Counted from the first letter of the stretch, positions 8,097-17,615 are shown. The stretch is 64,000 nt of DNA from Hyphomicrobiales bacterium (GCA_900469955.1 UBYX01000012.1:124001-188000), one strand, 5' to 3'. Numbers and translations are program-made. Notes: generated by a model from the sequence alone, not told the origin.

Positions 8097-9299
8097 TCAC
8101 TCCTCGTCAACCACCCTCAATTTCAGAAGCCCGGTCCTGCTTTCGACGACCTTGGTTTGCGGCGTTTCGGCGGGCGTTTCGGATTGTTCCGGTGCTTCGA
8201 GTTCCAGCGCTCCGATTTTGGCACCGCGCCTGCTGAGCTTTTCGCTCGACGTGACGATCTGCTCGACATCCCTCTGGGCTGCCAGGAAATGCCCCTGGAG
8301 CTTGCGTGTCCGATCGTCGAGGCGCGTCAAATCTTCCATGAGCAGTGCCACTTCACCCTGGATGAGATGCGCCTGCTCGCGCATCCGCTGATCCTTCAGG
8401 ACGGCTTGGATGACCTGGATCGACAGCATCAGGAGGGAGGGCGATACGAAGACGACGCGCGAACGCTGCGCCTTCTGAACGACCGTCTCGAAGTGCTCAT
8501 GGATTTCCGCGAAGACCGACTCGGAGGGGACGAAGAGGAAGGCCATCTCCTGCGTTTCCCCGGGCAGAAGGTATTTCTCGGAAATATCCTTGATGTGGAC
8601 CTCCAGGTCGCGCCGAAACTGCTGGGCTGCAGACCGGCGTGCTTCAGGCGCGGCAGCCTCCCGAAACGCGTTCCAGGCTTCCAGGGGGAACTTGGCGTCC
8701 ACCACCAGCGGCGGCGCGTTGTTCGGCATGCGGATCGTGCAGTCCGGGCGGGTGCCGTTGGAAAGCGACGACTGAAAGGAATAGGCGCCGAGCGGCAAGC
8801 CGTCGGCGATGATGGTCTCCATGCGCCCCTGGCCGAAGGCGCCGCGGGTCTGTTTGTTGGAAAGGATGGCCTGTAACCCGACCACGTCCTTGGCGAGCGT
8901 CTGGATGTTGTTCTGCGCCGCGTCGATCACGGCGAGCCTTTCCTGCAGCTTTCGCAGGTTGTCATGCGTCGATTTGGTCTGCTCGGTGATCGTCATGCCG
9001 ATCCGATGCGTCATGCCGTCGAGCCTTTGGCTGACAGCCTGATTGAGCTCCGACTGGCGGGTCGACAGGGTTTCGGCCATCGCCGACAAACGCCCCTGCA
9101 TCTCGCTCTGCGCCCGGATGAGTTCGGAAAGCCGCGCGTCCGCTTCCGCAGCCTGTCGCGCGGCGTCCTGTTGCCGGCGGCTGCTGCTGCGCAGAACGAG
9201 CACGATGAAAAGCAGGACGGCAACCGCCCCGGCTGCCAAAAACATAACCGTTTGCTGCTGCGCCAAAAAGGAAGAAAGACGGTTGAAGAGATCGTTCAT
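8097..9299 (-). CDS. rmuC: DNA recombination protein RmuC
   Basis: 400-residue protein of the RmuC family, which limits inversions at short inverted repeats and is thought to act as a membrane-tethered nuclease-like factor. A membrane helix (about residues 17-37, VMFLAAGAVAVLLFIVLVL) is followed by a long charged coiled coil (about 40-165) and the RmuC core: GAFGQGRMETII, LVVDAKFPLEAW, DISEKYLLPGETQEMAFLFVPSE and VVFVSPSLLMLSIQ. A C-terminal acidic tail varies between species. First gene of a short operon with rbsK. Confidence 0.9.
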   Translation of the reverse strand: MNDLFNRLSSFLAQQQTVMFLAAGAVAVLLFIVLVLRSSSRRQQDAARQAAEADARLSELIRAQSEMQGRLSAMAETLSTRQSELNQAVSQRLDGMTHRIGMTITEQTKSTHDNLRKLQERLAVIDAAQNNIQTLAKDVVGLQAILSNKQTRGAFGQGRMETIIADGLPLGAYSFQSSLSNGTRPDCTIRMPNNAPPLVVDAKFPLEAWNAFREAAAPEARRSAAQQFRRDLEVHIKDISEKYLLPGETQEMAFLFVPSESVFAEIHEHFETVVQKAQRSRVVFVSPSLLMLSIQVIQAVLKDQRMREQAHLIQGEVALLMEDLTRLDDRTRKLQGHFLAAQRDVEQIVTSSEKLSRRGAKIGALELEAPEQSETPAETPQTKVVESRTGLLKLRVVDEE

Positions 9300-9411
9300 C
9301 TCTTCAACCTAACAGATTTTCGCAGGGTGAAAAGATCAAAACGTGAACATTTGCGGGCACTGCCGCGCAATTCCTGTTCCATCCGAAAAAGAGTTGCGTT
9401 ATGGGGAGATC

Positions 9412-9927
9412 ATGACGATCAAGCCGCTGATTATTTTGCCCGACCCGATCCTGCGCCAGGTGTCCAAGCCTATCGAGCAGGTCGATTCCGAAATCCTGAA
9501 GCTTGCAGACGACATGCTGGAGACGATGTATGACGCTCCGGGCATAGGCTTGGCGGCGATCCAGATCGGTATTCCACGCCGGATTCTGGTGGTGGATATC
9601 GCTCGCGAGGGCGAAGACAAGAACCCGCAGATCTTCATCAATCCGGAGATCGTCAAGTCTTCGGACGAACGTTCGGTCTATGAGGAAGGCTGCCTCTCCA
9701 TTCCCGAATATTATGCGGAAGTGGAACGCCCGGCCGTCGTCACCGTCAAGCATATCGGCCGCGACGGCAAGGAACATCTGGTCGAGGCCGATGGCCTTCT
9801 CGCAACCTGCCTGCAGCATGAGATCGACCATCTGAACGGCGTGCTGTTCATCGACTATATCTCCCGCCTGAAGCGCGAAATGGTCATCAAGAAATTCACC
9901 AAGGCCGCCAAGGCGAAGGCCGTCTAA
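9412..9927 (+). CDS. def: Peptide deformylase
   Basis: 171-residue metalloenzyme removing the N-formyl group from nascent proteins. All three motifs are present: [10 protein letters not shown] (motif 1), EGCLS at residues 92-96 whose Cys is a metal ligand, and HEIDH at 136-140 providing two histidines and the catalytic Glu. ATG 9412 is preceded by GGGGAG, and [12 protein letters not shown] is the conserved N-terminus. It heads def-fmt-truA, so formyl removal and formyl addition are coupled in expression. Confidence 0.96.
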   Translation: MTIKPLIILPDPILRQVSKPIEQVDSEILKLADDMLETMYDAPGIGLAAIQIGIPRRILVVDIAREGEDKNPQIFINPEIVKSSDERSVYEEGCLSIPEYYAEVERPAVVTVKHIGRDGKEHLVEADGLLATCLQHEIDHLNGVLFIDYISRLKREMVIKKFTKAAKAKAV

Positions 9928-9985
9928 GGCTTCACGCCAAACGGCCTTCAGTTCGAAGGCGCGCTTTTTGAAAGCGCGAAACGCC

Positions 9986-10921
9986 ATGTCTCTCCGCATC
10001 ATCTTTATGGGCACGCCGGAATTCTCCGTGCCGACGCTGCAGGCGCTGAAGCACGCGGGGCACGAGATTCTTGCGGTCTATACCCAGCCGCCGCGTCCGG
10101 GCGGCCGCCGCGGGCTCGACCTCGTGAAGTCGCCGGTCCATCAGGCGGCCGATTTGCTGGGCATTCCCGTTTTCACGCCAGTCAATTTCAAGGATCCGGA
10201 AGAGCGCGAGAGATTCCGTGCGCTGAATGCGCATGTGGCCGTAGTCGTCGCCTATGGCCTGTTGCTGCCGGAAACGATCCTCACGGGCACGCAACTTGGC
10301 TGCTACAACGGCCATGCCTCGCTCCTGCCGCGGTGGCGGGGTGCTGCGCCGATCCAGCGCGCCATCATGGCCGGCGATAAAAAGACGGGCATGATGATCA
10401 TGCAGATGGAGAAAGGCCTCGATACCGGACCGGTCGCCCTTACCAGAGAAGTCGAGATCGGCGAAAACATGACGGCGGGGGAGCTGCACGATAAGCTGAT
10501 GCTCACCGGCTCGCGCGCCATGGTTGAGGCGATGGACAAGCTTGAAGGCAACGATCTGGCGCTGACACCGCAGTCGGACAATGGTGTGCTTTACGCCGCA
10601 AAGATCGACAAGAGCGAGACCCGCATCGATTTTTCGAGGCCCGCTCGCGACGTACACAACCATATCCGCGGATTGTCGCCCTTCCCGGGCGCCTGGTTCG
10701 AAGCCGAGATCAACGGCAGGCCTGAACGCGTCAAGGTACTCGCTTCGGAAGTGGCGGAAGGGATGGGCGAGGCCGGGGCTGTTCTTGATGACGCGTTGAC
10801 CGTGGCCTGCAGCGCAGGCGCCGTGCGGCTCCTGAAGCTGCAGAAAGCGGGCGGCAAGCCCCTGGCGGCGACCGAATTTCTGCGCGGAACGTCAATTCCC
10901 GCCGGCACGAGGCTTCTCTGA
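9986..10921 (+). CDS. fmt: Methionyl-tRNA formyltransferase
   Basis: 311-residue enzyme that formylates initiator Met-tRNA with 10-formyl-tetrahydrofolate. Evidence: [14 protein letters not shown] at the N-terminus, the catalytic-loop region [19 protein letters not shown] at about residues 105-123, and the C-terminal OB-fold domain with the [10 protein letters not shown] segment. Start ATG 9986 ([13 protein letters not shown]); an in-frame TTG six codons upstream is less likely. Its TGA overlaps the truA ATG by one base (TGATG), implying translational coupling. Confidence 0.96.
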   Translation: MSLRIIFMGTPEFSVPTLQALKHAGHEILAVYTQPPRPGGRRGLDLVKSPVHQAADLLGIPVFTPVNFKDPEERERFRALNAHVAVVVAYGLLLPETILTGTQLGCYNGHASLLPRWRGAAPIQRAIMAGDKKTGMMIMQMEKGLDTGPVALTREVEIGENMTAGELHDKLMLTGSRAMVEAMDKLEGNDLALTPQSDNGVLYAAKIDKSETRIDFSRPARDVHNHIRGLSPFPGAWFEAEINGRPERVKVLASEVAEGMGEAGAVLDDALTVACSAGAVRLLKLQKAGGKPLAATEFLRGTSIPAGTRLL

Positions 10922-11676
10922 TGCCCCGCTACCGCATGACCGTCGAATATGACGGCACGCCCTATGTGGGCTGGCAGATGCAGGAGAACGGCCATTCCGT
11001 CCAAGCAGCTCTGCAGGGCGGTATCTTGTCCTTGACCGGAGAGGCGGTCTCGGTCCGCGGCGCGGGCCGGACGGATTCAGGCGTACATGCCGTGGGGCAG
11101 GTGGTCCATGCGGACCTCTCCCGCGACTGGAAGCCCTACAAGCTGCGCAATGCGTTGAACGCCCACCTGATGATGGCCGGCGAAAAAGTTTCAATCCTCG
11201 ACGTCCAGGCCGTGGGCGACAGTTTCGACGCCCGGTTCTCGGCCCTTCGCCGGCATTATCTCTACCGCATCTTCAATCGACCCTCGCCCCTTGCGCTCGA
11301 AGCCAAGCGCGCCTGGTGGGTGACCCGCGAGCTTGACCATGGGATCATGCATGAAGCCGCGCAGACCTTGGTGGGACATCACGACTTCACGACCTTTCGG
11401 TCCGCTCACTGTCAGGCCACGAGCCCGATGCGGACGCTCGACCGGCTGGACGTGACCCGCACCGGAGATCTGATCGAAATTCGGGCGAGCGCCCAGAGCT
11501 TCCTCCACAATCAGATCCGCTCCTTCGCCGGCACGCTCAAATTGGCGGGTGAGGGCAAGATGACGCCAGCCGATGTTCGCGCGGCGCTGGATGCGCGGGA
11601 CCGCGCCGCCTGCGGACCTGTCGCGCCGCCGGAAGGCCTCTACTTTCTGAAGGTGGATTATCCCGGCGATCCCTGA
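10921..11676 (+). CDS. truA: tRNA pseudouridine(38-40) synthase
   Basis: 251-residue enzyme isomerising uridines 38-40 in the anticodon stem-loop. The catalytic aspartate is D52 within [11 protein letters not shown]; other family features are [10 protein letters not shown] near the N-terminus, [11 protein letters not shown], the HHDFTTFRS segment and the [13 protein letters not shown] motif. It overlaps fmt by one base as third gene of def-fmt-truA and converges with the membrane-protein genes, ending three bases from them. Confidence 0.96.
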   Translation: MPRYRMTVEYDGTPYVGWQMQENGHSVQAALQGGILSLTGEAVSVRGAGRTDSGVHAVGQVVHADLSRDWKPYKLRNALNAHLMMAGEKVSILDVQAVGDSFDARFSALRRHYLYRIFNRPSPLALEAKRAWWVTRELDHGIMHEAAQTLVGHHDFTTFRSAHCQATSPMRTLDRLDVTRTGDLIEIRASAQSFLHNQIRSFAGTLKLAGEGKMTPADVRAALDARDRAACGPVAPPEGLYFLKVDYPGDP

Positions 11677-11679
11677 GCG

Positions 11680-12285
11680 TCAGAAGGGATATATCCCGAG
11701 GAAGCGCTGCAGCGCACCGGTCAAGATCATGTTCGGCACCAGCAGAACAAGCACCAGCGCGGTGATCATCAGCAGCTGCGGACCGCAGATCATCCGCATG
11801 ATCCGCGACACTGCAAAGACCAAAGCCATGAGCAGCATGAGCTGTATCAGCCCGATGAGCGGCGTCAGGACGGGCAGCAGAAGCATGACCAGGCACAACA
11901 GACCGTAGATCCATGCGAAGGGAACGCCGAGCCAGTTGATCGCAACCACGATTGCCGGGAATTTGCGGTGGATGCCCATGAACAGGCAGATGAGGGCTGC
12001 CAATACGATCGGCAGCAGCCAGTTGAGGACTTCCAGCATCGCAACGCGGACAAAGAACATGCCTCCGAGCCGCGTGCCCGGCGGTATGTTCTGAACCAGC
12101 AGGGACCGCAGCCAGATCCAGGACAAAAAGACCGCCGGCAGGCACCAGACAAAGGCCCAGAAGGAACGCATCATGCCGCGGTCGGAAACGTCGAGCAGGC
12201 GGAATCCCTGTGCATCGCCTTTGATCAACAGCCATAGGCCGCTTAGATACAACCTGACTTCAGCGTACGAGGGCAAAGCGGTCAC
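11680..12285 (-). CDS. Multi-pass membrane protein, tandem paralogue A
   Basis: 201-residue protein with about five hydrophobic helices and no recognised domain. Its N-terminus (SYAEVRLYLSGLWLLIKGDA then SDRGMMRSFWAFVW) is clearly homologous to the next gene upstream, and both end in LGIY plus two residues. The frame opens with GTG at 12285; by alignment with the paralogue (MPSYDEVRLYL) the real start may be TTG at 12276, preceded by GGAG. It follows its paralogue by 21 bases and should be co-transcribed with dapE. Function unknown; conservation near dapE/truA is familiar from rhizobia. Confidence 0.75.
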   Translation of the reverse strand: MTALPSYAEVRLYLSGLWLLIKGDAQGFRLLDVSDRGMMRSFWAFVWCLPAVFLSWIWLRSLLVQNIPPGTRLGGMFFVRVAMLEVLNWLLPIVLAALICLFMGIHRKFPAIVVAINWLGVPFAWIYGLLCLVMLLLPVLTPLIGLIQLMLLMALVFAVSRIMRMICGPQLLMITALVLVLLVPNMILTGALQRFLGIYPF

Positions 12286-12306
12286 GCTCCAGTAACGGGG
12301 GCAATG

Positions 12307-12927
12307 TCATGGTACGTAGATGCCCAACTGTTTTTCGAGTGGTTCCAGCAGCAGCATGGGAAGCGATACGACTGCAAACACCTGAAGTCGTATCAGCACG
12401 CTGCCCCCTACGATCGTCCGCAAAATCCGCCAGGAGAGTGCAACGGACAATGCCAGGAGCAGGATTGCGGCTCCGACCCAACCGAATGCAGCTATCGTCA
12501 TCCAACTTTCATCCTGAGGTTCCGGCAAAGACAGTAAAAGTATCACCAGCGCGGAACCGAAATAGAGTGCTGCCATCGAGGCCCAGTTCCACACGACGAT
12601 CAAGGTCCTCAGAAGCGGTCGGATCCTGAGAAGCGGAGCGGCCAGCATGAGCGCGACGATCGGCAAAAACCAGGCTGCCAGGTCCACGACCATGGCCTTC
12701 GCGATATATGTCAGGGCTGATTCGGCGGCTTCCGGAAACTCCTCGATATAAAGGTTCCTGAAATAAACCCCGGAAATTGCGAACGCGGGAAATGCCCAGA
12801 CCAAAGCCCAGAAGGACCGGGCAACGCCGCGATCGGAAATATCGAACGGCCTCAGGCCGCGGGCGTCGCCCTTGATCAACAGCCAGATGCCGCCGAGATA
12901 TAATCGCACTTCGTCATAGGAGGGCAT
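12307..12927 (-). CDS. Multi-pass membrane protein, tandem paralogue B
   Basis: 206-residue protein with about five hydrophobic helices, paralogous to the following gene: both share the opening EVRLYL.G.WLLIKGDA and SDRG..RSFWA.VW stretches and the C-terminal LGIY. The ATG at 12927 lies inside the dapE 3' end (14-base overlap), so translation is probably coupled to dapE. The cytoplasmic N-terminal block (about residues 1-38) is the most conserved part and could be an interaction surface. No function is known; a role connected to lysine/peptidoglycan precursor metabolism is only suggested by position. Confidence 0.8.
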   Translation of the reverse strand: MPSYDEVRLYLGGIWLLIKGDARGLRPFDISDRGVARSFWALVWAFPAFAISGVYFRNLYIEEFPEAAESALTYIAKAMVVDLAAWFLPIVALMLAAPLLRIRPLLRTLIVVWNWASMAALYFGSALVILLLSLPEPQDESWMTIAAFGWVGAAILLLALSVALSWRILRTIVGGSVLIRLQVFAVVSLPMLLLEPLEKQLGIYVP

Positions 12928-14107
12928 TATCGAACCAGCGGGAGATGAAGGTCCCATAGATTTGGGTGAGCATCTCCAGATCGGCAAGGGCCACCCGTTC
13001 ATCGACCATATGCATGGTCTGACCGACCAGGCCGAACTCCACGACCGGGCAATAGTCCTTGATGAAGCGGGCGTCCGATGTCCCACCGGTGGTGGAAAGC
13101 TGCGGCGTGCGGCAGGTGACCTTCTCTACAGCAGCCGAGAGCGAGGCGATCAACGCGTTGTTGCGGGTGAGGAAGACGTGGCTGGGGCGTTCGGCCCAGA
13201 CAATCTCGTAGCGTGCCGGATCGCGCCTTGGACGCAGTGGGCTTTCGGCCGCTGCGAGATCGAGCCGCCGAACAATTTCCGCCTTTACCGTATCGGCCGT
13301 CCACGTGTCGTTGAAACGGATGTTGAAGGCAAACCCCGCCTTGGCCGGTATGACATTGGTGGCCGAATTGCCGACATCCACAGAGGTGACTTCGAGATTG
13401 GAGGCCGGGAATTCCGGCGTGCCCGTGTCAAAGGGCGGATCCATCAGCGCGCTCGCCAAGGGAAGAAGGCCCCGAACCGGATTGTCGGCGAGATGGGGAT
13501 AGGCCGCATGACCCTGCACGCCGAAGACGGTCACTTTGCCGGATACGGATCCTCGCCGACCGATCTTGATCATGTCGCCGAGGTGATCCGGATTGGTCGG
13601 CTCCCCGACGAGACAGGCGTCCCAGCGCTCGCCCTTTTCGGCAGCCCATTTCAGCAGCTTCTCGGTGCCGTTGACCGCGGGACCTTCCTCGTCGCCGGTG
13701 ATCAGGAAGGAGATAGAACCCTTCGGCGCGCCATGCTTCTCGATATGGCGGGCAATAGCCGCGACGAAACAGGCAATCCCGCCCTTCATGTCGACGGCGC
13801 CGCGACCAAAAAGCTCGTCGCCTGCGATTTCGGCGGCAAAAGGCGGATGGCTCCAGGACGCCTCGTCCCCCGGCGGAACGACGTCGGTGTGGCCGGCGAA
13901 CATCAGATGCGGACCGTCCGTGCCGAGCCGCGCATAAAGGTTCTCGATATCCGGCATGCCCGGCTCAGTCGCCACCATGCGCTCGACCTTGAACCCGAGC
14001 GGAATGAGCATGGATTCCAGGGCGGTGAGCGCGCCACCTTCCTCCGGGGTCACCGAAGGGCAGCGGATGAGGTCTTGAAGATTGGCGACGGGATCGGATG
14101 CGGACAT
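12914..14107 (-). CDS. dapE: Succinyl-diaminopimelate desuccinylase
   Basis: 397-residue di-zinc peptidase-fold enzyme hydrolysing N-succinyl-LL-diaminopimelate to LL-diaminopimelate and succinate in lysine and peptidoglycan synthesis. Metal and catalytic motifs are visible: MFAGHTDVVPPGD (first zinc His/Asp) at about residues 69-81, GRGAVDMKGGIACFVAA (bridging Asp), TGDEEGPA (catalytic Glu) and the C-terminal STTGGTSDARF and GQTMHMVDE segments. It lies 21 bases behind dapD, forming dapD-dapE with the two membrane-protein genes downstream. Confidence 0.96.
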   Translation of the reverse strand: MSASDPVANLQDLIRCPSVTPEEGGALTALESMLIPLGFKVERMVATEPGMPDIENLYARLGTDGPHLMFAGHTDVVPPGDEASWSHPPFAAEIAGDELFGRGAVDMKGGIACFVAAIARHIEKHGAPKGSISFLITGDEEGPAVNGTEKLLKWAAEKGERWDACLVGEPTNPDHLGDMIKIGRRGSVSGKVTVFGVQGHAAYPHLADNPVRGLLPLASALMDPPFDTGTPEFPASNLEVTSVDVGNSATNVIPAKAGFAFNIRFNDTWTADTVKAEIVRRLDLAAAESPLRPRRDPARYEIVWAERPSHVFLTRNNALIASLSAAVEKVTCRTPQLSTTGGTSDARFIKDYCPVVEFGLVGQTMHMVDERVALADLEMLTQIYGTFISRWFDNALL

Positions 14108-14128
14108 TTCGGATGAGCAGCCTTGAAA

Positions 14129-14983
14129 TCAGTCGCGCAGAAGTTCGTTGATGCCGGTCTTGGAGCGGGTCTTTTCGTCGACGCGCTTGACGATGACGGC
14201 GCAGTAGAGGCTCGGGCCCGGTTCGCCGTTCGGGAATGGCTTGCCGGGCATCGAGCCCGCGACGACGACGGAATAGGGGGGCACTTCGCCATAGGTGATC
14301 TCGCCGGTCGCGCGATCGACGATCTTGGTCGACTTGCCGATGAAAACGCCCATGCCGAGCACGGAACCTTCGCGCACGATGCAGCCTTCCACAACTTCGG
14401 ATCGCGCGCCGATGAAGCAATTGTCCTCGATGATGGTCGGGCCGGCCTGCATGGGCTCCAGCACGCCGCCGATGCCGACGCCGCCCGACAGGTGGACATG
14501 CTTGCCGATCTGGGCGCAGGAGCCGACGGTGGCCCAGGTGTCGACCATCGTGCCTTCGTCCACATAGGCGCCGAGATTGACGAAGGAGGGCATGAGAATG
14601 ACATTCTTGGCGATATAGGCCGAACGGCGAGCGACGGCATTCGGCACAGCGCGGAAGCCGGCGGCGCGGAATTCCGTTTCACCCCAGCCTTCGAACTTCG
14701 AGGGCACCTTATCCCACCAGCTGGAATTGCCGGAGCCGTTCTTCACCACTTCCATGTCGTTCAGACGGAAGGAAAGCAGCACCGCCTTCTTCAGCCACTG
14801 GTGCACCGTCCAGTTTCCGTCGGCGTCGCGGCTGGCAACGCGCGCTTTGCCGCTGTCGAGCAGGTTCAACGCTTCCTCGACTGCATCGCGGATCTCCCCT
14901 TTGGTCGATACCGTCACATCGTCTCGGTTCTCGAAGGCGGTCTCGATAGTCTTTTCGAGGGAGGAAAGGTCAGCGCTGCTCAT
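14129..14983 (-). CDS. dapD: Tetrahydrodipicolinate N-succinyltransferase
   Basis: 284-residue trimeric acyltransferase transferring succinyl from succinyl-CoA to tetrahydrodipicolinate, the step that commits to the succinylase branch of lysine synthesis. The helical N-terminal domain is followed by the hexapeptide-repeat left-handed beta helix from about residue 115 ([20 protein letters not shown] onward, [14 protein letters not shown]). The preceding AAGGA gives a good ribosome binding site. First gene of the dapD-dapE operon; the promoter should lie in the divergent interval with the LOG-family gene. Confidence 0.96.
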   Translation of the reverse strand: MSSADLSSLEKTIETAFENRDDVTVSTKGEIRDAVEEALNLLDSGKARVASRDADGNWTVHQWLKKAVLLSFRLNDMEVVKNGSGNSSWWDKVPSKFEGWGETEFRAAGFRAVPNAVARRSAYIAKNVILMPSFVNLGAYVDEGTMVDTWATVGSCAQIGKHVHLSGGVGIGGVLEPMQAGPTIIEDNCFIGARSEVVEGCIVREGSVLGMGVFIGKSTKIVDRATGEITYGEVPPYSVVVAGSMPGKPFPNGEPGPSLYCAVIVKRVDEKTRSKTGINELLRD

Positions 14984-15066
14984 GGGAAATCCTTAAACGT
15001 CACTCGGTATCGTGATGGTGGAGAGGTGGCCATTTAGTTCTATTTGCTCTAAGCGACCGCCACTCA

Positions 15067-15090
15067 GGCGTCAATGTGAATTGGCGTCAA
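15067..15090. repeat. Direct repeat GGCGTCAA in the dapD/LOG divergent interval
   Basis: GGCGTCAA at 15067-15074 and again at 15083-15090, a 16-base period, with TTGACGCC on the dapD strand offering -35-like elements. Could be a regulator site or tandem promoter elements; no family assigned. Confidence 0.3.
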
Positions 15091-15118
15091 CGTATGTTGG
15101 CGCCGGAAGGGTCATGCA

Positions 15119-15979
15119 ATGGCAAAGGCGAAGAAGGACGGACCGCGGCGCAAGGATGGCGTTTGGGATCCTCTGAAGGACAACAAGGCCGACAAATACG
15201 CAGCCGCCGGCCAGCCGAGGACGCCGCAAACGGAATCTCCGTCCTATCGCCTCGCCTATGCGGACGACGACTTCCTCAGCCGCGAGGAACTGCGGCCGGT
15301 TCGTCTTCAGCTGGAGCTTACCAAGGCCGAGATGATGCTTGCCGAACGCGGCATCAAATCGACGGTGGTGCTGTTCGGCGGCGCGCGCATTCCGGCGCCC
15401 GGGCAGAGCGCCTGGGCGGCACGGAATGAAACCCAGCGGAAGAATCTGGAGGCGGCTTCCGTATTCTATGAGGAAGCCCGAAAATTCGCCGAACTCTGCG
15501 GAAAACACTCGGCCGGATACAATCACCAGGAATATGTGGTGGTGACCGGCGGCGGACCGGGCGTCATGGAAGCGGGAAATCGTGGAGCCTCGGATGCCGG
15601 TGCCCCGAGCGTCGGGCTCAACATCATGCTGCCGCACGAGCAGGCGCCGAACCGTTTCGTAACGCCCGAACTCAGCTTCAATTTCCACTATTTCGCGATC
15701 CGCAAGATGCATTTCATGATGCGTGCCAAGGCTGTCGCGGTGTTCCCGGGCGGCTTCGGGACGCTCGACGAGATGTTTGAGGCGCTGACGCTCATCCAGA
15801 CCAAACGCATGGAGCGTATTCCGCTGATCCTGTTCAGCGAGGCGTTCTGGCGCGGCATCATCAATTTCGGGGCGCTTGCGGAATTCGGCACGATTGCGCC
15901 CGAGGACCTCAACCTCATCAGCTTCGTCGAAACCGCCGAGCAGGCCTGGAAAATCATCTCGGACTTCTACGAGCATTAA
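15119..15979 (+). CDS. LOG family protein (TIGR00730-like nucleotide-binding)
   Basis: 286-residue Rossmann-like protein of the LOG/'lysine decarboxylase-like' family; characterised members are phosphoribohydrolases releasing cytokinin bases from their nucleotides. The hallmark PGGxGTxxE appears as PGGFGTLDEMFE (about residues 211-222), preceded by VLFGGARIPAPG, VVVTGGGPGVMEAGNRGA and RKMHFMMRAKA. A lysine-rich N-terminal extension of about 70 residues is characteristic of the longer rhizobial form. Start ATG 15119 follows GGAAGG. True decarboxylase activity is unlikely; whether it acts on AMP or cytokinin nucleotides cannot be judged. Confidence 0.85.
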   Translation: MAKAKKDGPRRKDGVWDPLKDNKADKYAAAGQPRTPQTESPSYRLAYADDDFLSREELRPVRLQLELTKAEMMLAERGIKSTVVLFGGARIPAPGQSAWAARNETQRKNLEAASVFYEEARKFAELCGKHSAGYNHQEYVVVTGGGPGVMEAGNRGASDAGAPSVGLNIMLPHEQAPNRFVTPELSFNFHYFAIRKMHFMMRAKAVAVFPGGFGTLDEMFEALTLIQTKRMERIPLILFSEAFWRGIINFGALAEFGTIAPEDLNLISFVETAEQAWKIISDFYEH

Positions 15980-16001
15980 ACGAATACGAGCGTTAAACGA
16001 A
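15968..16001 (+). repeat. 17-bp tandem duplication spanning the LOG gene stop codon
   Basis: TACGAGCATTAAACGAA (15968-15984) is followed at once by TACGAGCGTTAAACGAA (15985-16001), one mismatch. The first copy encodes the last residues YEH and the stop; the second is a non-coding echo carrying a second in-frame-like TAA, and leads into the terminator. Confidence 0.7.
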
Positions 16002-16033
16002 AGAACCCGCCCCTTGGCCAGGGACGGGTTCTT
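16001..16033 (+). terminator. Terminator between LOG and EF-hand genes
   Basis: AAGAACCCG (16001-16009) pairs with CGGGTTCTT (16025-16033), extended inward by CCCT/AGGG. A-rich and T-rich flanks allow some use from both convergent genes. Confidence 0.6.
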
Positions 16034-16073
16034 CAGGACGACAGCCGGTACTAGTTCCGAAAGCGGCGGGGAA

Positions 16074-16685
16074 CTAGAGGGGGCGGTCCGGCAGGTCGTC
16101 GATGGAAATGGTGCCATCCTTGTTGACGTCCATGCGTGTGAACAGCTGGTCGCCGGCGGTCGTTACTTCGGCCTTGGTGATCTTGCCGTCGCGGTCCTCG
16201 TCGACCATGCGGAAGAGGCCACGTCCCATCATCCCGCCATGCCGCTGGCCATCCCAGCGCGCCTCATGGCGATCCCGGTCCCGGTGATCCGGGTCACGAC
16301 GGTCCGCCGATTCCCGGTCCCGGTGGTGACGATCGCCATCGCGGTTTTCCGCCTGCTCCGGCTGTGGGTTGTTCTTGCGGAACTCGTCGAGCTTGGCCTG
16401 ACGGAAATCCATCAGTTCGCCTCGGGTAACGGTCCCGTCCTTGTTGGCATCGATTTCCGTAAACAGCGCATCCTGGCGGGCGGTCAGCTCTTCCCTGGAG
16501 ATCTTGCCATCCTTGTTGCCGTCGGCATTCTTCAGGAGGCGAACGAACATGACGTCCTGCATGGCTGCGCGGCCGGCGCCGTGGCGGCCAGGTCCATCGC
16601 GACCCGGACCAGCGAGGGCCGGCAGAGCGGCTCCCGCCACCAGAACGGCACTGAGGGTCGCCAAAACGATCTTCTTCGCGGTCAT
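16074..16685 (-). CDS. Exported EF-hand calcium-binding protein
   Basis: 203-residue protein with a signal peptide ending near residue 25 (LPALAG), so probably periplasmic. Four canonical EF-hand loops are visible: DGNKDGKISREE (55-66), DANKDGTVTRGE (79-90), DEDRDGKITKAE (162-173) and DVNKDGTISIDD (186-197), forming two pairs. They are separated by a hydrophilic His/Arg/Asp-rich linker (about 108-150, repeated DR/HRD units), which could itself bind metals. Calsymin-type EF-hand proteins are known in rhizobia, but this one is a shorter form. Role in calcium sensing or storage is inferred. Confidence 0.85.
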   Translation of the reverse strand: MTAKKIVLATLSAVLVAGAALPALAGPGRDGPGRHGAGRAAMQDVMFVRLLKNADGNKDGKISREELTARQDALFTEIDANKDGTVTRGELMDFRQAKLDEFRKNNPQPEQAENRDGDRHHRDRESADRRDPDHRDRDRHEARWDGQRHGGMMGRGLFRMVDEDRDGKITKAEVTTAGDQLFTRMDVNKDGTISIDDLPDRPL

Positions 16686-16796
16686 CGAGGGGTTCCTTTC
16701 CGGCTAATTCCGATAGCCTGAAAGTACGCCCGGCAATCGGCCGGAACCACTTAAACATCCGTAATGTGGATGAACTTTTGGTAAGGCTGCAAGAAC

Positions 16797-17508
16797 TCAG
16801 CTAATCCGGACACCGGCAAGGAAACCTGCCAGATCGTCCGTGACGTAATCGATATGATCGTCCTCGTCGGTCAGTGTTTCCCAACGCTCCATCAGGACCG
16901 TGTCGAGATTGCGGGGAACGAGGAGGACGGTGCGCATGCCGAGCGCCTTCGGAACCTGCAGATTGCGCGGCAGGTCCTCGAACATTGCGGCATGCTTGGT
17001 ATCGACCCGGTGCAGGCTAGCGAACTTGTCGTAGGTGGCGCCCGCAGGCTTTGGAACATAACCGGCGGCCACGATGTCGAAGATATCGTCGAAGTTATCG
17101 AGGATCCCGAGCGCCCGGGCGGCTGCTTCGGCATGTGGCACACTTCCGTTCGTGAAGATGAACTTGCGGCCGGGCAGCGCCGTGATCGCCTCTCCGAGTT
17201 CCGGATGCGGCAGCAGCGCCGAATAATCTATCGCATGGGCACGCTCGAGGAAGCTGTCAGGATCGATGCCGTGGTTCAGCATCAGGCCCTGCAGTGTCGT
17301 TCCGTGCTCGTGGTAATAGCGCTTCTGCAGCGCGCGCGTCCTCCGGCTCGAGCTGCAGCAATTCCTGCACATAGGCCGTCATGTTCTTGTCGATCTGAGC
17401 GAACAGATTGATGTGATGCGGGTAGAGCGTGTTGTCGAGATCGAACACCCATTCACGGATATCGGCGAAATCGGCAGGATCGGGGGATGTCTTCGGTTGT
17501 CTGTCCAT
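16797..17508 (-). pseudogene. HAD-family pyrimidine 5'-nucleotidase, frameshifted
   Basis: Two overlapping frames together make one HAD hydrolase of the pyrimidine 5'-nucleotidase type. The first frame gives MDRQPKTSPDPADF..., the catalytic WVFDLDNTLYP nucleophile motif and LQLEPEDARA; the second resumes with LQKRYYHEHGTTLQGLMLNHGI and continues through FIFTNGS (motif II) and AMFEDLPRN (motif IV). The total of 712 bases is one more than a multiple of three, and the switch lies in a GC-dinucleotide run at 17330-17338, consistent with loss of one dinucleotide. Either a recent disabling mutation or a sequencing error; everything else is intact. Confidence 0.85.
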
Positions 17509-17615
17509 GCCCCGACTTATGCACGGCTTGGACCTCGAAGAAAATCGAAAAGGCGACTGGTTCAGGTCAAATCCGGACTTGGCGGCCAAACAGCCGGCAT
17601 GCTACCGCCACCACC

